From contig NZ_WVID01000009.1 in the NCBI RefSeq assembly GCF_010091925.1, forward strand, positions 62,001 through 126,000: a DNA stretch of 64,000 nucleotides, read 5' to 3'. The translations under genes were made by a program, and so were the position numbers. The notes below the pieces were generated by a model, which was given only the letters and a program-made list of their open reading frames with translations, did no database searches and was not told the DNA's origin. The stretch comes from Nostoc sp. B(2019). Its GTDB lineage: Bacteria > Cyanobacteriota > Cyanobacteriia > Cyanobacteriales > Nostocaceae. Numbering within the stretch: position 1 is the stretch's first letter; every line of letters starts with the position of its first letter. This document shows positions 1 through 10,402 of the stretch, one piece after another.

Positions 1-137
1 GAAGTATGGGTACGGGGCTTGAGGATTTTAGATTTGTTCCGCCCCGCCCCTGCTGGGCATGAACCAAAAAATCTAAAGTTCGTAATAAAAAATAACCTCA
101 AGCGGGAAACATAGGGTGGTAGTTTAGAACAATACCT

Positions 138-371
138 ATGGACTTTTTTGACTGGAAGAAATTTACTCAGGGGCAATGGTTAGCGCTCAGTGTAGTAGTA
201 GTGTTTCTACTCTTATTTCTTTGGGGTGAACATGAGCGAATGCGTCCGTCTAGAGAAGCAAGCGAAAGCTTTGACAAGTCTATGCGTGACTACAAAAAGT
301 TAGACTGCAAGTTTTTGAGAGAGGCTCAAAACTGGGCTGAGTACGATAGTAAAAAATGCAGCAGTCTATGA
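138..371 (+). CDS. Small membrane-anchored hypothetical protein
   Basis: This 77-aa protein has one strong hydrophobic segment at about residues 14-29, followed by a charged, lysine- and arginine-rich C-terminal half with two cysteines (near residues 57 and 74). The layout suggests a single-pass inner or thylakoid membrane protein with a soluble tail. I do not recognise the family. It stands alone on the plus strand and its stop is about 115 bases before the convergent end of tgt. No clear Shine-Dalgarno sequence precedes the ATG. The function is unknown; the call rests on an intact frame and a plausible membrane topology. Confidence 0.55.
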   Translation: MDFFDWKKFTQGQWLALSVVVVFLLLFLWGEHERMRPSREASESFDKSMRDYKKLDCKFLREAQNWAEYDSKKCSSL

Positions 372-434
372 GTATTTAGTTTTCAAGGTTCAGTTTTAGG
401 TGAAGGCGATCGCTGCTACAAACGATCGCCCTTG

Positions 435-1654
<1,220 letters not shown>

Positions 1655-1763
1655 TTAAATTACCGACAAATATAAAAACTGGTAATTGACTCTTAGTGAA
1701 TATTTCAGTACTCACTACTAACCTATTACCAACTTTCAAAGTATATGCTCTATCAGTCGCTAT

Positions 1764-2216
1764 TCAGAAAGAATCAGAACTATCATCGTCAATTTCCGCA
1801 TCCCATCGGGCTGAGAGTACTTGCTCCATCATCGCCTCTATAGCGCTGACATTCAAGCTCCTGTCTCGTCGCTCTTGCAAGGGGGTGGAGTGGGGAACCA
1901 GCCGCAGACACACGCCTTCTTGCATCAAATCAAGGTAGGTTTCTTGTTGCGGAGATTGTTTGAGTTCCAGGTAATCAAAACTCAAAACATTCAGATAAAG
2001 TGCATTGTTAGCGACTAGGGTAGACCTTTGCGGATTAGCAAAAACTTCCATCACATCCCCTTCACCCTCGCTCAATAGCTGATCTCCGTGGGTGTAGATG
2101 TAGTGGACTCGACCTAAATCAGCTAGCAACCGCCGCATGTCGAGCTTATTCACAATGATGCCCGTGTTAACGATGCACGGAGCTGGTATCCTGGTGTCGG
2201 GTAGATGGTGACTCAT
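1764..2216 (-). CDS. Conserved cyanobacterial hypothetical protein
   Basis: This is a soluble protein of about 150 aa without signal peptide or membrane segment. It reads like a compact globular domain and ends in a very acidic, serine-rich tail (DDDSSDSF). The ATG at 2216 gives an N-terminus MSHHLPDTR and is preferred over an upstream TTG at 2237. I do not recognise the family. It lies between tgt and the divergently oriented cobS without an obvious operon partner. The function is unknown. Confidence 0.6.
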   Translation of the reverse strand: MSHHLPDTRIPAPCIVNTGIIVNKLDMRRLLADLGRVHYIYTHGDQLLSEGEGDVMEVFANPQRSTLVANNALYLNVLSFDYLELKQSPQQETYLDLMQEGVCLRLVPHSTPLQERRDRSLNVSAIEAMMEQVLSARWDAEIDDDSSDSF

Positions 2217-2654
2217 AAGGAAATAGCAATTGAGCAAAGGAGCGCGACAACACAGCTAAACAGTCAATTGAACAGCTTGTTGAATCCCTACATCTAAAAA
2301 ATATCAATTTTGTAGGGCGATCGTCTAACAGCCTGGAGCAAGTTCTTAGTTAAAGAATATAAAACAAAAAGATCACTGATGGAATTGTGGTTTTTTGAGT
2401 TATTTACGTTTTGTAAAAAATTATACCCAACTTTTTTTGGATATCACTGAGAACAGCATAACAAAATTTTGAGAAAGAATCTCTAATACAAGAAAATCTT
2501 ATCTAAAGCTTTAACTGAAGTATGTGGTAATTACCCAATACCTTTCGGTTGAGGGAGAAAAAGGAAAGGGTAAAGGCATATAATTTTCTATTTTCCAGTT
2601 CCCTTTAACCCTTATTTAACATCTGTGCAACTCAGTATTACAGGGATGCCAATT
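2217..2654. other. Intergenic region before cobS
   Basis: This AT-rich stretch of about 440 bases separates two divergent genes. I looked for a cobalamin riboswitch because cobS follows, but could not find a B12-box-like conserved core. No RNA gene or reading frame stands out. Confidence 0.4.
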
Positions 2655-3428
2655 ATGATTAAACAGCAACAGTGGTGGAAAAAACTACTGTTAAAGCTGG
2701 CAGCTAGCGTTATATTTTATACTTCTATTCCACTACCAAATTTGGATGAATTGGACTTTCGAGGAGTGGCGCGTTTTGCTCCATCTGTAGGGCTGATGAT
2801 TGGGGGAATTTTAGGGTTATGGGATGTGGGGATGAATTATCTGGGTATGCCAGTATTAACTCGTAGCGCCTTGGTAGTAGGTGTTTGGGTTGCCATTACT
2901 GGAGGGCTACACTTAGATGGGGCAATGGATACTGCCGATGGGTTAGCAGTGGGCGATCCAGACAGGCGACTGGAGGTGATGGCAGATAGTGCCACAGGTG
3001 CGTTTGGGGCAATGGCAGCGATCGCCATACTACTACTAAAAACAACTGCCTTAACAGATATGCCAGAAAACCGTTGGCTGGTGTTGATGGCTGCTTGCGG
3101 GTGGGGACGCTGGGGACAACAATTAGCGATCGCCCGATATCCTTATCTAAAACCAACGGGTAAAGGTGCGTTTCATAAACAAGCCATTCGTTCTTACAAT
3201 GATGTGTTACCGGGACTGTTATTACTAATAGGTTTGAGTAGTTTACTTTTGCTGATAGATAAAAAGCGCCTATTTTTGGCGCTAGGCATGATTATTGCAG
3301 GGAGTGCGATCGCTACTATCACTGGTGCATGGTTCAATCACAAATTAGGTGGACAGACTGGAGATACTTACGGCGCAGTCGTTGAGTGGACTGAAGCCTT
3401 ATTTCTCTGCGTAATGACCACTTTTTAA
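2655..3428 (+). CDS. cobS: Adenosylcobinamide-GDP ribazoletransferase (cobalamin synthase)
   Basis: CobS joins adenosylcobinamide-GDP and alpha-ribazole (or its phosphate) to form the lower ligand of cobalamin at the inner membrane. The protein shows the family hallmark [15 protein letters not shown] followed by [18 protein letters not shown], which binds the nucleotide and magnesium, and several hydrophobic segments through to the C-terminus. The ATG at 2655 ([10 protein letters not shown]) is chosen because AGGGA lies about 9 bases upstream; earlier TTG/ATG codons would add a short tail. It stands alone on the plus strand, so other cobalamin genes must lie elsewhere. Confidence 0.95.
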   Translation: MIKQQQWWKKLLLKLAASVIFYTSIPLPNLDELDFRGVARFAPSVGLMIGGILGLWDVGMNYLGMPVLTRSALVVGVWVAITGGLHLDGAMDTADGLAVGDPDRRLEVMADSATGAFGAMAAIAILLLKTTALTDMPENRWLVLMAACGWGRWGQQLAIARYPYLKPTGKGAFHKQAIRSYNDVLPGLLLLIGLSSLLLLIDKKRLFLALGMIIAGSAIATITGAWFNHKLGGQTGDTYGAVVEWTEALFLCVMTTF

Positions 3429-3471
3429 GCAATGGGGAAGTGCGAACCAATATACAAAAGAGGGAAAAGGT

Positions 3472-3526
3472 GAGACCAGTGCTGCGGGAGGGTTTCCCTC
3501 CGCAGGCAACTGGCGAACCCGAAGGG
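3472..3526 (+). repeat. Dispersed repeat, copy A
   Basis: A block of about 55 bases containing an inverted GGGAGGGTTTCCCTCC core. A nearly identical block in the opposite orientation is at about 45217-45270. It lies in the convergent gap after cobS and looks like a mobile intergenic repeat or bidirectional hairpin. Confidence 0.6.
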
Positions 3527-3604
3527 TAAAAGGGGAAAGGGGAAAGGGATGATTTTTACCTTTCCCCTTTCCCCTTTCCCTTTCCCCAATGCCCCATTCC
3601 CACC

Positions 3605-4060
3605 TCATTTAATCGGCTGCAACTTTGTCACCTTAAGTTTAAAAATCCCAACCCCAGTTTCCCCAAAAGACCGAACGCGAACGATATACGTCCCTGTTTC
3701 GTTGATGCGGGTAAACAGTAGGGAATTGCTGCTGCCATCGGGGCCGTCATCATTTTCTGCTAGTGTTGAGCCATCAGGTGCTAACAGTGTGATGATGCTG
3801 TCAAAGCTCTCAGATGACAGATCAACCGCTAGATTGTCGCCCTTTTCCAACTTCACGGTGTAATCACGGGCAAACCCACCTTGACCTGTGGGTATATCCT
3901 TGTCAGAGAGTGTATCGGAAAGTTCAGCAGTATTAATTAATGGGATTGGACTATACAACTTATTTTGAGCAATAGCCGCTCTTGTACTTATACTTATTGC
4001 CAATAACGTGGCAGGAACGATAATGACTTTTCTCAAACCCGCCGCAAAACCTTTATTCAT
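3605..4060 (-). CDS. Exported PPC-domain protein
   Basis: From the ATG at 4060 this is a 151-aa protein with a clean Sec signal peptide (basic start, hydrophobic core, cleavage after AIAQ) and one bacterial pre-peptidase C-terminal (PPC) beta-sandwich domain. The typical PPC pattern is visible: DYTVKLEKGD, then a DSIITLLAPDGSTLAENDD motif and a GTYIVRVRS strand. Such domains usually accompany secreted peptidases, but here the domain is alone. An in-frame ATG at 4123 would add 21 residues before the signal peptide and has a weak AGG upstream, so the start is uncertain. The role in the envelope or periplasm is unknown. Confidence 0.8.
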   Translation of the reverse strand: MNKGFAAGLRKVIIVPATLLAISISTRAAIAQNKLYSPIPLINTAELSDTLSDKDIPTGQGGFARDYTVKLEKGDNLAVDLSSESFDSIITLLAPDGSTLAENDDGPDGSSNSLLFTRINETGTYIVRVRSFGETGVGIFKLKVTKLQPIK

Positions 4061-4145
4061 AAATTTCAAGCAATATTTACACACAAACAAGGTAATTTGG
4101 TCGATTATAGAGTTCCTGGACATAGTTTGCCTAGGAATTCTTGAT

Positions 4146-4820
4146 TTATCTGTCTTTTACGGCAGTGGCTACAGTTGCCAAACCTAAGACTACAATTCCA
4201 CGCTGACGAAGTGTTTGCACAGCAGATCTGGCAGTAGCACCAGTTGTGTAAATGTCATCCACTAACAGCACTGGCACATCTGAAAGGTGACGAAATTCTT
4301 GCCCAACAGCAAAAGCTTCAACCAAGTTTTTTTCTCGCTCACCCGCCGATAAGCCAAACTGCGCTTCAGTCTCTCGCACCCTTACTAAATAATTTAGTTT
4401 CAATTTTAACCCAGTTGTTTGGCAGAAACTTTCTGCTATTAATGCAGCCTGATTGTATTTACGTTGCTTTTGCTTAGTGGCGTGCAGTGGGATAGGAACT
4501 ACTACAGGTCGTTGATAGCCTTTTGGTAAATTTAATAACCATGCTTCCGCTAACCATTGACCCAAAGGACGAGCAATTTGGGGCTGGTTTTCGTATTTCA
4601 TCACGGCGATCGCTCTTTTTAGAGAACCGCCGTACATTCCCCAGCCAAATACTGGTACTGGCTCTCGCCATAAAGAACTAGGGTTTTTGTGATGACAGTT
4701 TTGCAGTTGTCTGGTACAGTTTTGACAAAATTCCTGGGAAGTTGCGCGTTGGCACAGAGGGCAATGGGATTGAAGAAAAAGATTGAGTAAGCCTGTAAGA
4801 TTTTTAGTCCAAGTGTGCAT
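4146..4820 (-). CDS. ComF family phosphoribosyltransferase-like protein
   Basis: This 224-aa protein matches the ComF family, linked to DNA uptake and competence in transformable bacteria. The N-terminus carries a four-cysteine zinc motif (CPLCQRA...CQNCTRQ) and the C-terminal half is a type I phosphoribosyltransferase fold with the PRPP-binding loop VLLVDDIYTTGAT. Length and layout are normal. Whether it acts as an enzyme is not known for the family. It is followed, on the same strand, by the PPC-domain gene with a short gap, but the two are probably unrelated. Confidence 0.88.
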   Translation of the reverse strand: MHTWTKNLTGLLNLFLQSHCPLCQRATSQEFCQNCTRQLQNCHHKNPSSLWREPVPVFGWGMYGGSLKRAIAVMKYENQPQIARPLGQWLAEAWLLNLPKGYQRPVVVPIPLHATKQKQRKYNQAALIAESFCQTTGLKLKLNYLVRVRETEAQFGLSAGEREKNLVEAFAVGQEFRHLSDVPVLLVDDIYTTGATARSAVQTLRQRGIVVLGLATVATAVKDR

Positions 4821-4913
4821 TTGTCATTTGTCCTCTCTTACAAAGTTCTGAGCGGAGGAAGCCTCCGCTCAGACTTTGCGCTTTGTCATTGGTCATTTGT
4901 CCAAAAATAATGA

Positions 4914-5405
4914 CTAATGATCTGAGCGCAGTGACTTAACATAAACGCGATCGCAGCGTGTTGTTTCTACACCTGTTGTCAGGTGGTATCCATTGCTTTC
5001 ATACAGTTTGACTGCTTCTACCATAACGCTGGCAGTTTCAATCCAAATTTGCTGAAAACCACGCTCTTTGATCGCTGCTTCTAGCTGTTGTAACAAATAT
5101 TTTCCCAGTCCTAAAGCCCTGACGCTTGACAAAAGATACATTTTGCGGATTTCTACGGCTTTTTCCCCACGATTTATGGGGTAGTATGCTCCAGTACCTA
5201 CTAACTGGCTTTGGTGTTCAATTACCCAAAATTCGCCGCCAGTTGCTAAGTAATATGCCTCTACTTGCACGACATCTCGGTCTGCGCCGTTGGGTTCCCA
5301 ACCCAGACCATATTCTGATAATACATAACTGATGACTTCGGCGGCTCTGGTGCGATCGCTCTCTTCCCAATTACGAATTAAAAAATCTCGATAATGATTT
5401 TTCAT
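4914..5405 (-). CDS. GNAT family N-acetyltransferase
   Basis: A 163-aa single-domain GNAT protein. The acetyl-CoA binding region is visible as VRALGLGKYLLQQLEAA, a variant of the Q/RxxGxG/A motif, preceded by the beta-4 strand VEIRKMYLLS and followed by a C-terminal strand region. The substrate cannot be deduced. It lies downstream of a strong hairpin (5444-5466) and upstream of the ComF-like gene on the same strand. Confidence 0.85.
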   Translation of the reverse strand: MKNHYRDFLIRNWEESDRTRAAEVISYVLSEYGLGWEPNGADRDVVQVEAYYLATGGEFWVIEHQSQLVGTGAYYPINRGEKAVEIRKMYLLSSVRALGLGKYLLQQLEAAIKERGFQQIWIETASVMVEAVKLYESNGYHLTTGVETTRCDRVYVKSLRSDH

Positions 5406-5443
5406 TTCAATTACTTATAGTTTCGGAAGCGCTAAACAAAAAA

Positions 5444-5466
5444 TACCATCCCTTCAGAGGGATGTT
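5444..5466 (-). terminator. Hairpin, probable minus-strand terminator
   Basis: A CATCCCT/AGGGATG stem with a four-base loop is followed, read on the minus strand, by GTATTTTTTG. This fits an intrinsic terminator for minus-strand transcripts arriving from the VOC/miaE side, isolating the GNAT gene. Confidence 0.5.
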
Positions 5467-5689
5467 CTTTTGTTATCTTAATTCGTGTTGCTAAATCTGA
5501 GGCGTGAATCTCTAGTTTGTCACAACAGCAAGATTCCCAACTTCTTAAAGAAGCCGGGAATCTGACCCATCTTTAACAAATAAATAGACTTGGGATCAAA
5601 ATGGACTAAAGTCGAAAATTCTATCGTTGGATAAACACTACTCAGTCAGCAAAGCATAGTTTAGACATTAGACAATTGCTGGCAGAATT

Positions 5690-6094
5690 CTAATTTACGA
5701 TGCCCAAATTATTGTAAATTTCGAGCAGATTGCCATCAGGATCACGAAAATGAGCTGTGCGGATTCCCCAGTCTGGGCGATCTTGAGGTGGAGTCACAAT
5801 GATCGCATTATAATCTTTTACTTGCTGATAGACTTCATCCACGTTATCTACTGCGAAAATCAAAGCAATTTTGTCTCGATTGGCAACGTACGAAGGTTGT
5901 TCAACACTAGGGACAACTTGGGCCATTAATTCTTTTGTGAATAAACCCAGCTTGACATATCCGGTATTAAACTCAGCGTACCCACTATTTTCATCGCCCC
6001 AATCGACATCAAATCTCAGCAAATCGCGGTAAAACAGAAAAGAATCTTTGTAGTTGGCGACAAGCAGTCTCAGGTGTGATAACTGAAGCTTCAT
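5690..6094 (-). CDS. VOC (glyoxalase/dioxygenase superfamily) protein
   Basis: A 134-aa protein with the paired beta-alpha-beta-beta-beta modules of the vicinal oxygen chelate fold. Visible features are the N-terminal LSHLRLLVANYKDS strand-helix, the mid YAEFNTGYVKLGLF strand and the C-terminal FRDPDGNLLEIYN motif, which carries the metal-ligand Glu typical of the family. It could be a lyase, isomerase or resistance protein; the substrate is not evident. It is placed 18 bases after miaE on the same strand and may share its transcript. Confidence 0.85.
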   Translation of the reverse strand: MKLQLSHLRLLVANYKDSFLFYRDLLRFDVDWGDENSGYAEFNTGYVKLGLFTKELMAQVVPSVEQPSYVANRDKIALIFAVDNVDEVYQQVKDYNAIIVTPPQDRPDWGIRTAHFRDPDGNLLEIYNNLGIVN

Positions 6095-6112
6095 ATCTGT
6101 TGCGTTAGTCTA

Positions 6113-6733
6113 CTAACTATGAATTCTAGGTTCTGGGTGCAAAGTTGCTAGTAACTCACTTTCGATAATTGCCAATTCATCAAGCCGTTGCATGACAATC
6201 TCACGGTTAAAGTAAGTAGCAGCTAAAACCCAGTATATACCGTAGTGTCGCGCCTCAGATGCCATTAAGCCATGATAAAATTTTGCTAATTCTGGCTCAG
6301 GACAGTGAGTAGCTAGTAGTCCCAAGCGTTCGTGACTGCGAGCTTCTATTAAGCCGGTTACTAGTAAGGAATCCAAAAATCTATCGGGTTCTTTGGGGCG
6401 CACAGTAGCTCTTAAACCCGCACCGTAGGGAGGTGGTTGTAGAGGAGCCAGGGGAATATTCCGGCGTTCTAGCCATTGATTGACTAGCTCAAAGTGTTCT
6501 AGTTCTTCGCGAGCGATCGCTGTTAACTCCCGAACCATTTTAGTATTGGAAGGGTAACGAAACATGAAGTTCAAAGCTACACCAGCTGCCTTGCGTTCGC
6601 AGTGGGAGTGGTCGAGTAAGATGATGTCTAAGTTTGCGTAGGCGCAGCCCGTCGTAGACATCGCTTGTTCGATCCAAGCAGGACTGGTAGCTTGTTTCAG
6701 GACGTTGATAGTCGGCAACACAGAAGTAACCAC
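6113..6733 (-). CDS. miaE: tRNA-(ms2io6A37) hydroxylase
   Basis: MiaE hydroxylates the isopentenyl side chain of 2-methylthio-N6-isopentenyladenosine at position 37 of tRNA using a di-iron centre. The helical-bundle iron ligands are visible: Glu/His in DHSHCERKAAG, AREELEHFE, LIEARSHERL and ASEARHYGIYW. The start is a GTG. Odd feature: the segment MSTTGCAY just before NLDIILLDHSHCE is encoded by a small dispersed repeat (6636-6664) and appears to be an in-frame insertion in the N-terminal helix. The enzyme is otherwise intact and ends in the usual ATLHPEPRIHS-like tail. Confidence 0.93.
   Translation of the reverse strand: MVTSVLPTINVLKQATSPAWIEQAMSTTGCAYANLDIILLDHSHCERKAAGVALNFMFRYPSNTKMVRELTAIAREELEHFELVNQWLERRNIPLAPLQPPPYGAGLRATVRPKEPDRFLDSLLVTGLIEARSHERLGLLATHCPEPELAKFYHGLMASEARHYGIYWVLAATYFNREIVMQRLDELAIIESELLATLHPEPRIHS
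6636..6664. repeat. Small dispersed repeat inside miaE
   Basis: These 29 bases, beginning GCGTAGGCGCAGCCCGTC and ending ACATCGC, resemble a dispersed element common in Nostoc-type genomes, usually in intergenic DNA. Here it sits in the coding sequence and reads through in frame, adding about eight residues. Confidence 0.6.
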
Positions 6734-7444
6734 AGAGTGACCAAACTTGAGAATTTTAATTTAGCTGAGTACCCCAGCAAATTGATTTTAATGGTGGATG
6801 GAGCGATCAGACATCTCCTATCGGAATTAATGGAAATTTGTTTGGTCGTCTGCTGTAAATGTCAGATAAAACTTTTGTTCGTAGTGTTCGCGTAGCGTCT
6901 CGCAGAGAGCGATTGATCGCTCTGTACAAAGGTCAAAAGAGCTACAGCCGATTGCTACGAAGCTCTCATTAAGAAAGTTTTCTGACAAGCATTGATGTCA
7001 ACTTAAACCAAAAGCCTTTCAAAATTTCGTTTTCAGGTTCTACCTAAAAATGTTCTACATAGCAGCTTTACCGCTTCAACGGAAGGTGGAGCCTCACAAT
7101 GGGCATTCATAGTCTCTGACTAGGAACAAGGCAACCTCTCAAATGAAGCTTTAGAAACTTCATCCATGCGTGGGAAAATTCATAATAATTAAATAAGCAG
7201 GGCGTAGGAAGTCACCTATGCTATTTTACAAGCATTGCGTTTGATGGGCATCAATCGCACTTGAGCACAGGTAATTCCCTATCGCTCTGGTGCTTTTTTG
7301 GCAGTAAAGTTTCGCCAAAAGTTTAAAAGTAAAAGGCTTTGCTAGCATATAACAGTTAATTTTAATTTATTGTATAACTGCACACAATTTTGCGCTAGAT
7401 TTTGGTGCTTTTTTCCCTTTTCCCCGCTTGTTTATTGTTAGCTA
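6734..7444. other. Long intergenic region between miaE and modA
   Basis: About 710 bases without a convincing gene. It includes an SDR-like stretch near 6885-6915 with an inverted GAGCGATTGATCGCTC core, and a possible insertion-sequence remnant at 7046-7186. No tRNA was recognised. Confidence 0.4.
7046..7186 (+). mobile_element. Possible IS200/IS605-type right-end remnant
   Basis: The stretch carries a short stop-terminated coding remnant followed by two compact hairpins: ATGAAG/CTTCAT with a nine-base loop and CCA/TGG around TGCG, then AT-rich DNA. This arrangement recalls the 3' end of tnpB with its right-end or omega-RNA region. No transposase domain is left. The assignment is tentative and based on layout and remembered similarity. 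Confidence 0.3.
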
Positions 7445-8239
7445 TTAACGCACAATAAACCCGTATTTTTTGAGTACAATCTTGGCTTGACTGCTAGATA
7501 AAAACTGGACAAACTCCTTGGCAGCATCGACATTTTTACTACTTTTGAGCACTGCCATTGGATAGACAATGGGGGAGTGATATTTGTCGTCAGCAGCGAT
7601 TACAACTTTTACTTTGTTGGAAATTGTGGCATCGGTAGCGTAAACCAAACCCGCTTGGGCATTACCACTTTCTACTGCTGCCAAAACTTGACGCACATTG
7701 TTAACAAAGATAAATTTGGGTTTAACCTTCTCAAAAATACCCAACTTTTTTAATACTTGCTCTGCATATTGCCCAGCGGGGACACTTCTAGGTTCTCCGA
7801 TCGCAATTTTGTTAATCTTGGTATCTGTCAGATTATAAAAGCTGGTGATGCCAATAACATCATTAGGTACAATCAAGACTAGACGGTTATTTGCGAGGTT
7901 GGCACGAGTACCTGCAACCAAGAGTCCTTTTTCTTCCAAAGCATCCATTTGCTTTTTGGCAGCAGAGATAAAGATATCCACTGGCGCACCCTGTTCAATC
8001 TGTTGCTGCAAGGCTCCAGAAGCCCCAAAATTGTAACTAATATTGACATTCGGCTTACTTTGTTGGTAAACAGGCTTAATTTCTTCCAGTGCATCTTTCA
8101 TACTGGCGGCAGCAGACACGAGTATGCTGGTATTTGACTGTGCTACCAAAGGCGCAGGAGTAAGCAAGGGTAAGCCAATTACTAAGAGTAAGCTAGCAAC
8201 TGTTATACCAACAAAGGCTAAAATTTGTCTTCTATTCAT
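7445..8239 (-). CDS. modA: Molybdate ABC transporter substrate-binding protein
   Basis: A 264-aa periplasmic binding protein with a hydrophobic N-terminal signal (about residues 8-33). The mature part begins ILVSAAASMKDALEEI, the family motif whose serines bind the oxyanion, followed by FNFGASGALQQQIEQGAPVDIFISA-like elements and, further on, NAQAGLVYATDA. It would capture molybdate (or tungstate) for an inner-membrane ModB/ModC transporter. No modB or modC is adjacent, so it is an isolated component here. Confidence 0.93.
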   Translation of the reverse strand: MNRRQILAFVGITVASLLLVIGLPLLTPAPLVAQSNTSILVSAAASMKDALEEIKPVYQQSKPNVNISYNFGASGALQQQIEQGAPVDIFISAAKKQMDALEEKGLLVAGTRANLANNRLVLIVPNDVIGITSFYNLTDTKINKIAIGEPRSVPAGQYAEQVLKKLGIFEKVKPKFIFVNNVRQVLAAVESGNAQAGLVYATDATISNKVKVVIAADDKYHSPIVYPMAVLKSSKNVDAAKEFVQFLSSSQAKIVLKKYGFIVR

Positions 8240-8494
8240 AGAAAAACCGCGCTGACAGAGATTTATTTCATAAAACTAACTCTTGGTAAAATCAATAATA
8301 CCAAAAAAATACCAATTAAATCGGTATAGTTATATCCAGCTTGTAGGGTGGGCATTGTAATGCCCACCCTATCGTGGTTTATTCATAAAAATCCCCTATG
8401 AGATTTTGACTGGTACAGAAAAGGAAGCAATTAAGATTGCAGATATGAATTTGGTAAATGACAACACCGCTAGGGAAAATATTTTGAAATTGTT

Positions 8495-9388
8495 CTAATC
8501 TTGTTGTGTTACTTCCACATAAATATGCTCTAATCGCACAGCTTGACGCGCAATCGAATCAATTTTTATCCCATCAAACCGGGAAATAATTTCTTTTAAT
8601 TCCAGAGATTCTTGTAACCAAAAAGCTAACTCGTTACCATAACGTCGTGGTATAAAACCATACTCTTTAGCGCGGGCGATCGCTTGTTCTTCCTGTGCAG
8701 TTTGCACCACCACAATTTCTTGTGCTGGAATCAAGGTGCGTAACTGAGCTAAACTACCCTCAGCCAAAATTTGACCATTTTTCAAAATCCCAATTCTGTG
8801 ACAAAGACGCTCCGCTTCATCCAATAAATGAGTCGTTAGCAAAATCGTAATTCCCTGATTTTTTAGTTGTCGAATCAACTCCCAAATTTCGTATCGCGCC
8901 TCAATATCTAACCCAGTAGTTGGTTCATCAAGAATTACTAACTTTGGCTGATGTACCAAAGCTACTGCAATATTCAATCGCCGCTGCATTCCACCGCTGA
9001 GAGTTTCTACTGGACTTTTTGCTCTATCTAATAAGTTGACAGCTACCAAAGTTTCTTTTATCTGTTTTTGGAGTGTTTCCCGGTTTAATCCATAAATATC
9101 AGCAAAGAATTTGAGATTTTCCTCACAAGTTAGAGTTTTATATAGTAAGTTTTCTTGGGGTGCAATACCAATTATTTTTTTTGTTGCATCGGAAACAGGC
9201 TGATTATTGATTGTAATATTACCACTGTCAGCCTTGAGTAAATTGCAAATAATATTAATTGTCGTTGTTTTGCCGGCTCCATTTGCACCGATTAAGCCGT
9301 AAATTTCTCCTGAATCAATATGCAAAGTCAAATTTTGCAGAACTTTTATGAGCTTATAAGATTTATTTAAATTTTGAATTTTCAACAT
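8495..9388 (-). CDS. ABC transporter ATP-binding protein (drug/lipid exporter type)
   Basis: A 297-aa ATPase of the DrrA/CcmA type. Walker A is GANGAGKTT, the signature motif is LSGGMQRR, Walker B is LVILDEPTTGLD and the H-loop is TTHLLDEAE. The extra C-terminal ~80 residues, typical of the DrrA family, follow the nucleotide-binding domain. It very likely pairs with the ABC-2 permease at 10403-11176 on the same strand to energise export. The pair is unusually separated by another gene (9626-10243). The substrate is unknown. Confidence 0.93.
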   Translation of the reverse strand: MLKIQNLNKSYKLIKVLQNLTLHIDSGEIYGLIGANGAGKTTTINIICNLLKADSGNITINNQPVSDATKKIIGIAPQENLLYKTLTCEENLKFFADIYGLNRETLQKQIKETLVAVNLLDRAKSPVETLSGGMQRRLNIAVALVHQPKLVILDEPTTGLDIEARYEIWELIRQLKNQGITILLTTHLLDEAERLCHRIGILKNGQILAEGSLAQLRTLIPAQEIVVVQTAQEEQAIARAKEYGFIPRRYGNELAFWLQESLELKEIISRFDGIKIDSIARQAVRLEHIYVEVTQQD

Positions 9389-9625
9389 AGTTGTAATTAA
9401 CCTAATATTTAAATAAACTATAATTAAAATTACGAAGTGCGTAACGCACCATTTCTAGTTTTTGGTGTGTTACGGAAGCCGTAACGCACCCTACAATATT
9501 CTAATTATTTGTGCCTACCTACTTATTACTTGTAACGATTCTCCCATCTCTCGCTGTGCTAAAATTGTTGCCTAAGTAGAAGCAATTTTATCAGCGCGAT
9601 ATTATATTGAGAAATACTTAGACTT

Positions 9626-10243
9626 TTAAGCAGCCACCAGATTGTTTAGCTGCAATTCACATTGTTGAAATGCGTAATTGACAGCAGAAAATAATTTATC
9701 TAGCTCTTGAATAGAGTAAAATGTGATATTTCTAGTAAATATTTCATCATTCAGCTTGCCAAATTGCCAGCGATCGCCATTAGAAACAATACCAAAGATA
9801 GTGATTGTCTCATCATTTAATCTCTGTGCAGCAATCATTTCTGCCAGACATTGTGCCCACCCAGCTTCAAAATTATCTTGCTTTGCCTCTACTAAAATGA
9901 AGTATGGCTTGTCAAATACAACTTTACCTAAAGGAGAACGTTTAGCCAAAATATATTCAGGAAATCCTGATAGTTTTTCGTCATAAATTAATGACTGATG
10001 ACTCCATAAAATAAACTTACTACTGTATTTTTTCCACACTTCCTTCAATACTGGATAAATTAAGTTTTCGCAAATAGCAAACTCTGAGTTATCCACTACT
10101 CCTTCCCGCATTACTGTTTCTAAGTCTTCTCGGAAGTAATCAGGAACATTGAACTGAGCTTCTCCGATGAAATTTGATTCAGTATAGGTAATCTGAAACG
10201 CTTTAAGAACTTCACCAATAGTTTTGTAATTACTGAAAGCCAT
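9626..10243 (-). CDS. Hypothetical protein, possible PD-(D/E)XK-like nuclease fold
   Basis: A 205-aa soluble protein. The central FILVEAKQDNFEAGWAQCLAEM stretch, beginning with a beta strand then E-A-K, resembles the E-x-K catalytic strand and following helix of restriction-endonuclease-like domains found in many cyanobacterial orphan proteins. An upstream acidic residue is plausible in GFPEYILAK. There are no membrane segments. It interrupts the ABC exporter pair. The nuclease suggestion is an inference from one motif; no methylase or partner lies nearby. Confidence 0.6.
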   Translation of the reverse strand: MAFSNYKTIGEVLKAFQITYTESNFIGEAQFNVPDYFREDLETVMREGVVDNSEFAICENLIYPVLKEVWKKYSSKFILWSHQSLIYDEKLSGFPEYILAKRSPLGKVVFDKPYFILVEAKQDNFEAGWAQCLAEMIAAQRLNDETITIFGIVSNGDRWQFGKLNDEIFTRNITFYSIQELDKLFSAVNYAFQQCELQLNNLVAA

Positions 10244-10402
10244 ATTACCATCCTAAAAAATTTTATATGGTTACTCAATTTCGAGTATAGCGATAATCAA
10301 ACTGTGCGATCGCTTATCTCCGAGTGGAATTTGTTTGCTTCAAACGGGTGACAGCTAATGGGATAAACTGACTCACCCTCGGTTCGGCGGGTATCTTTTA
10401 AA

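Noticed and set aside
2238-2654. Cobalamin riboswitch ahead of cobS
   Set aside because: No B12-box-like conserved core or expected pairing was found by eye.
8379-8499. Plus-strand coding-like stretch ending LTGTEKEAIKIAD...ILKLF
   Set aside because: It reads like a protein tail and could be a gene remnant, but no family could be named and it is too short to support.
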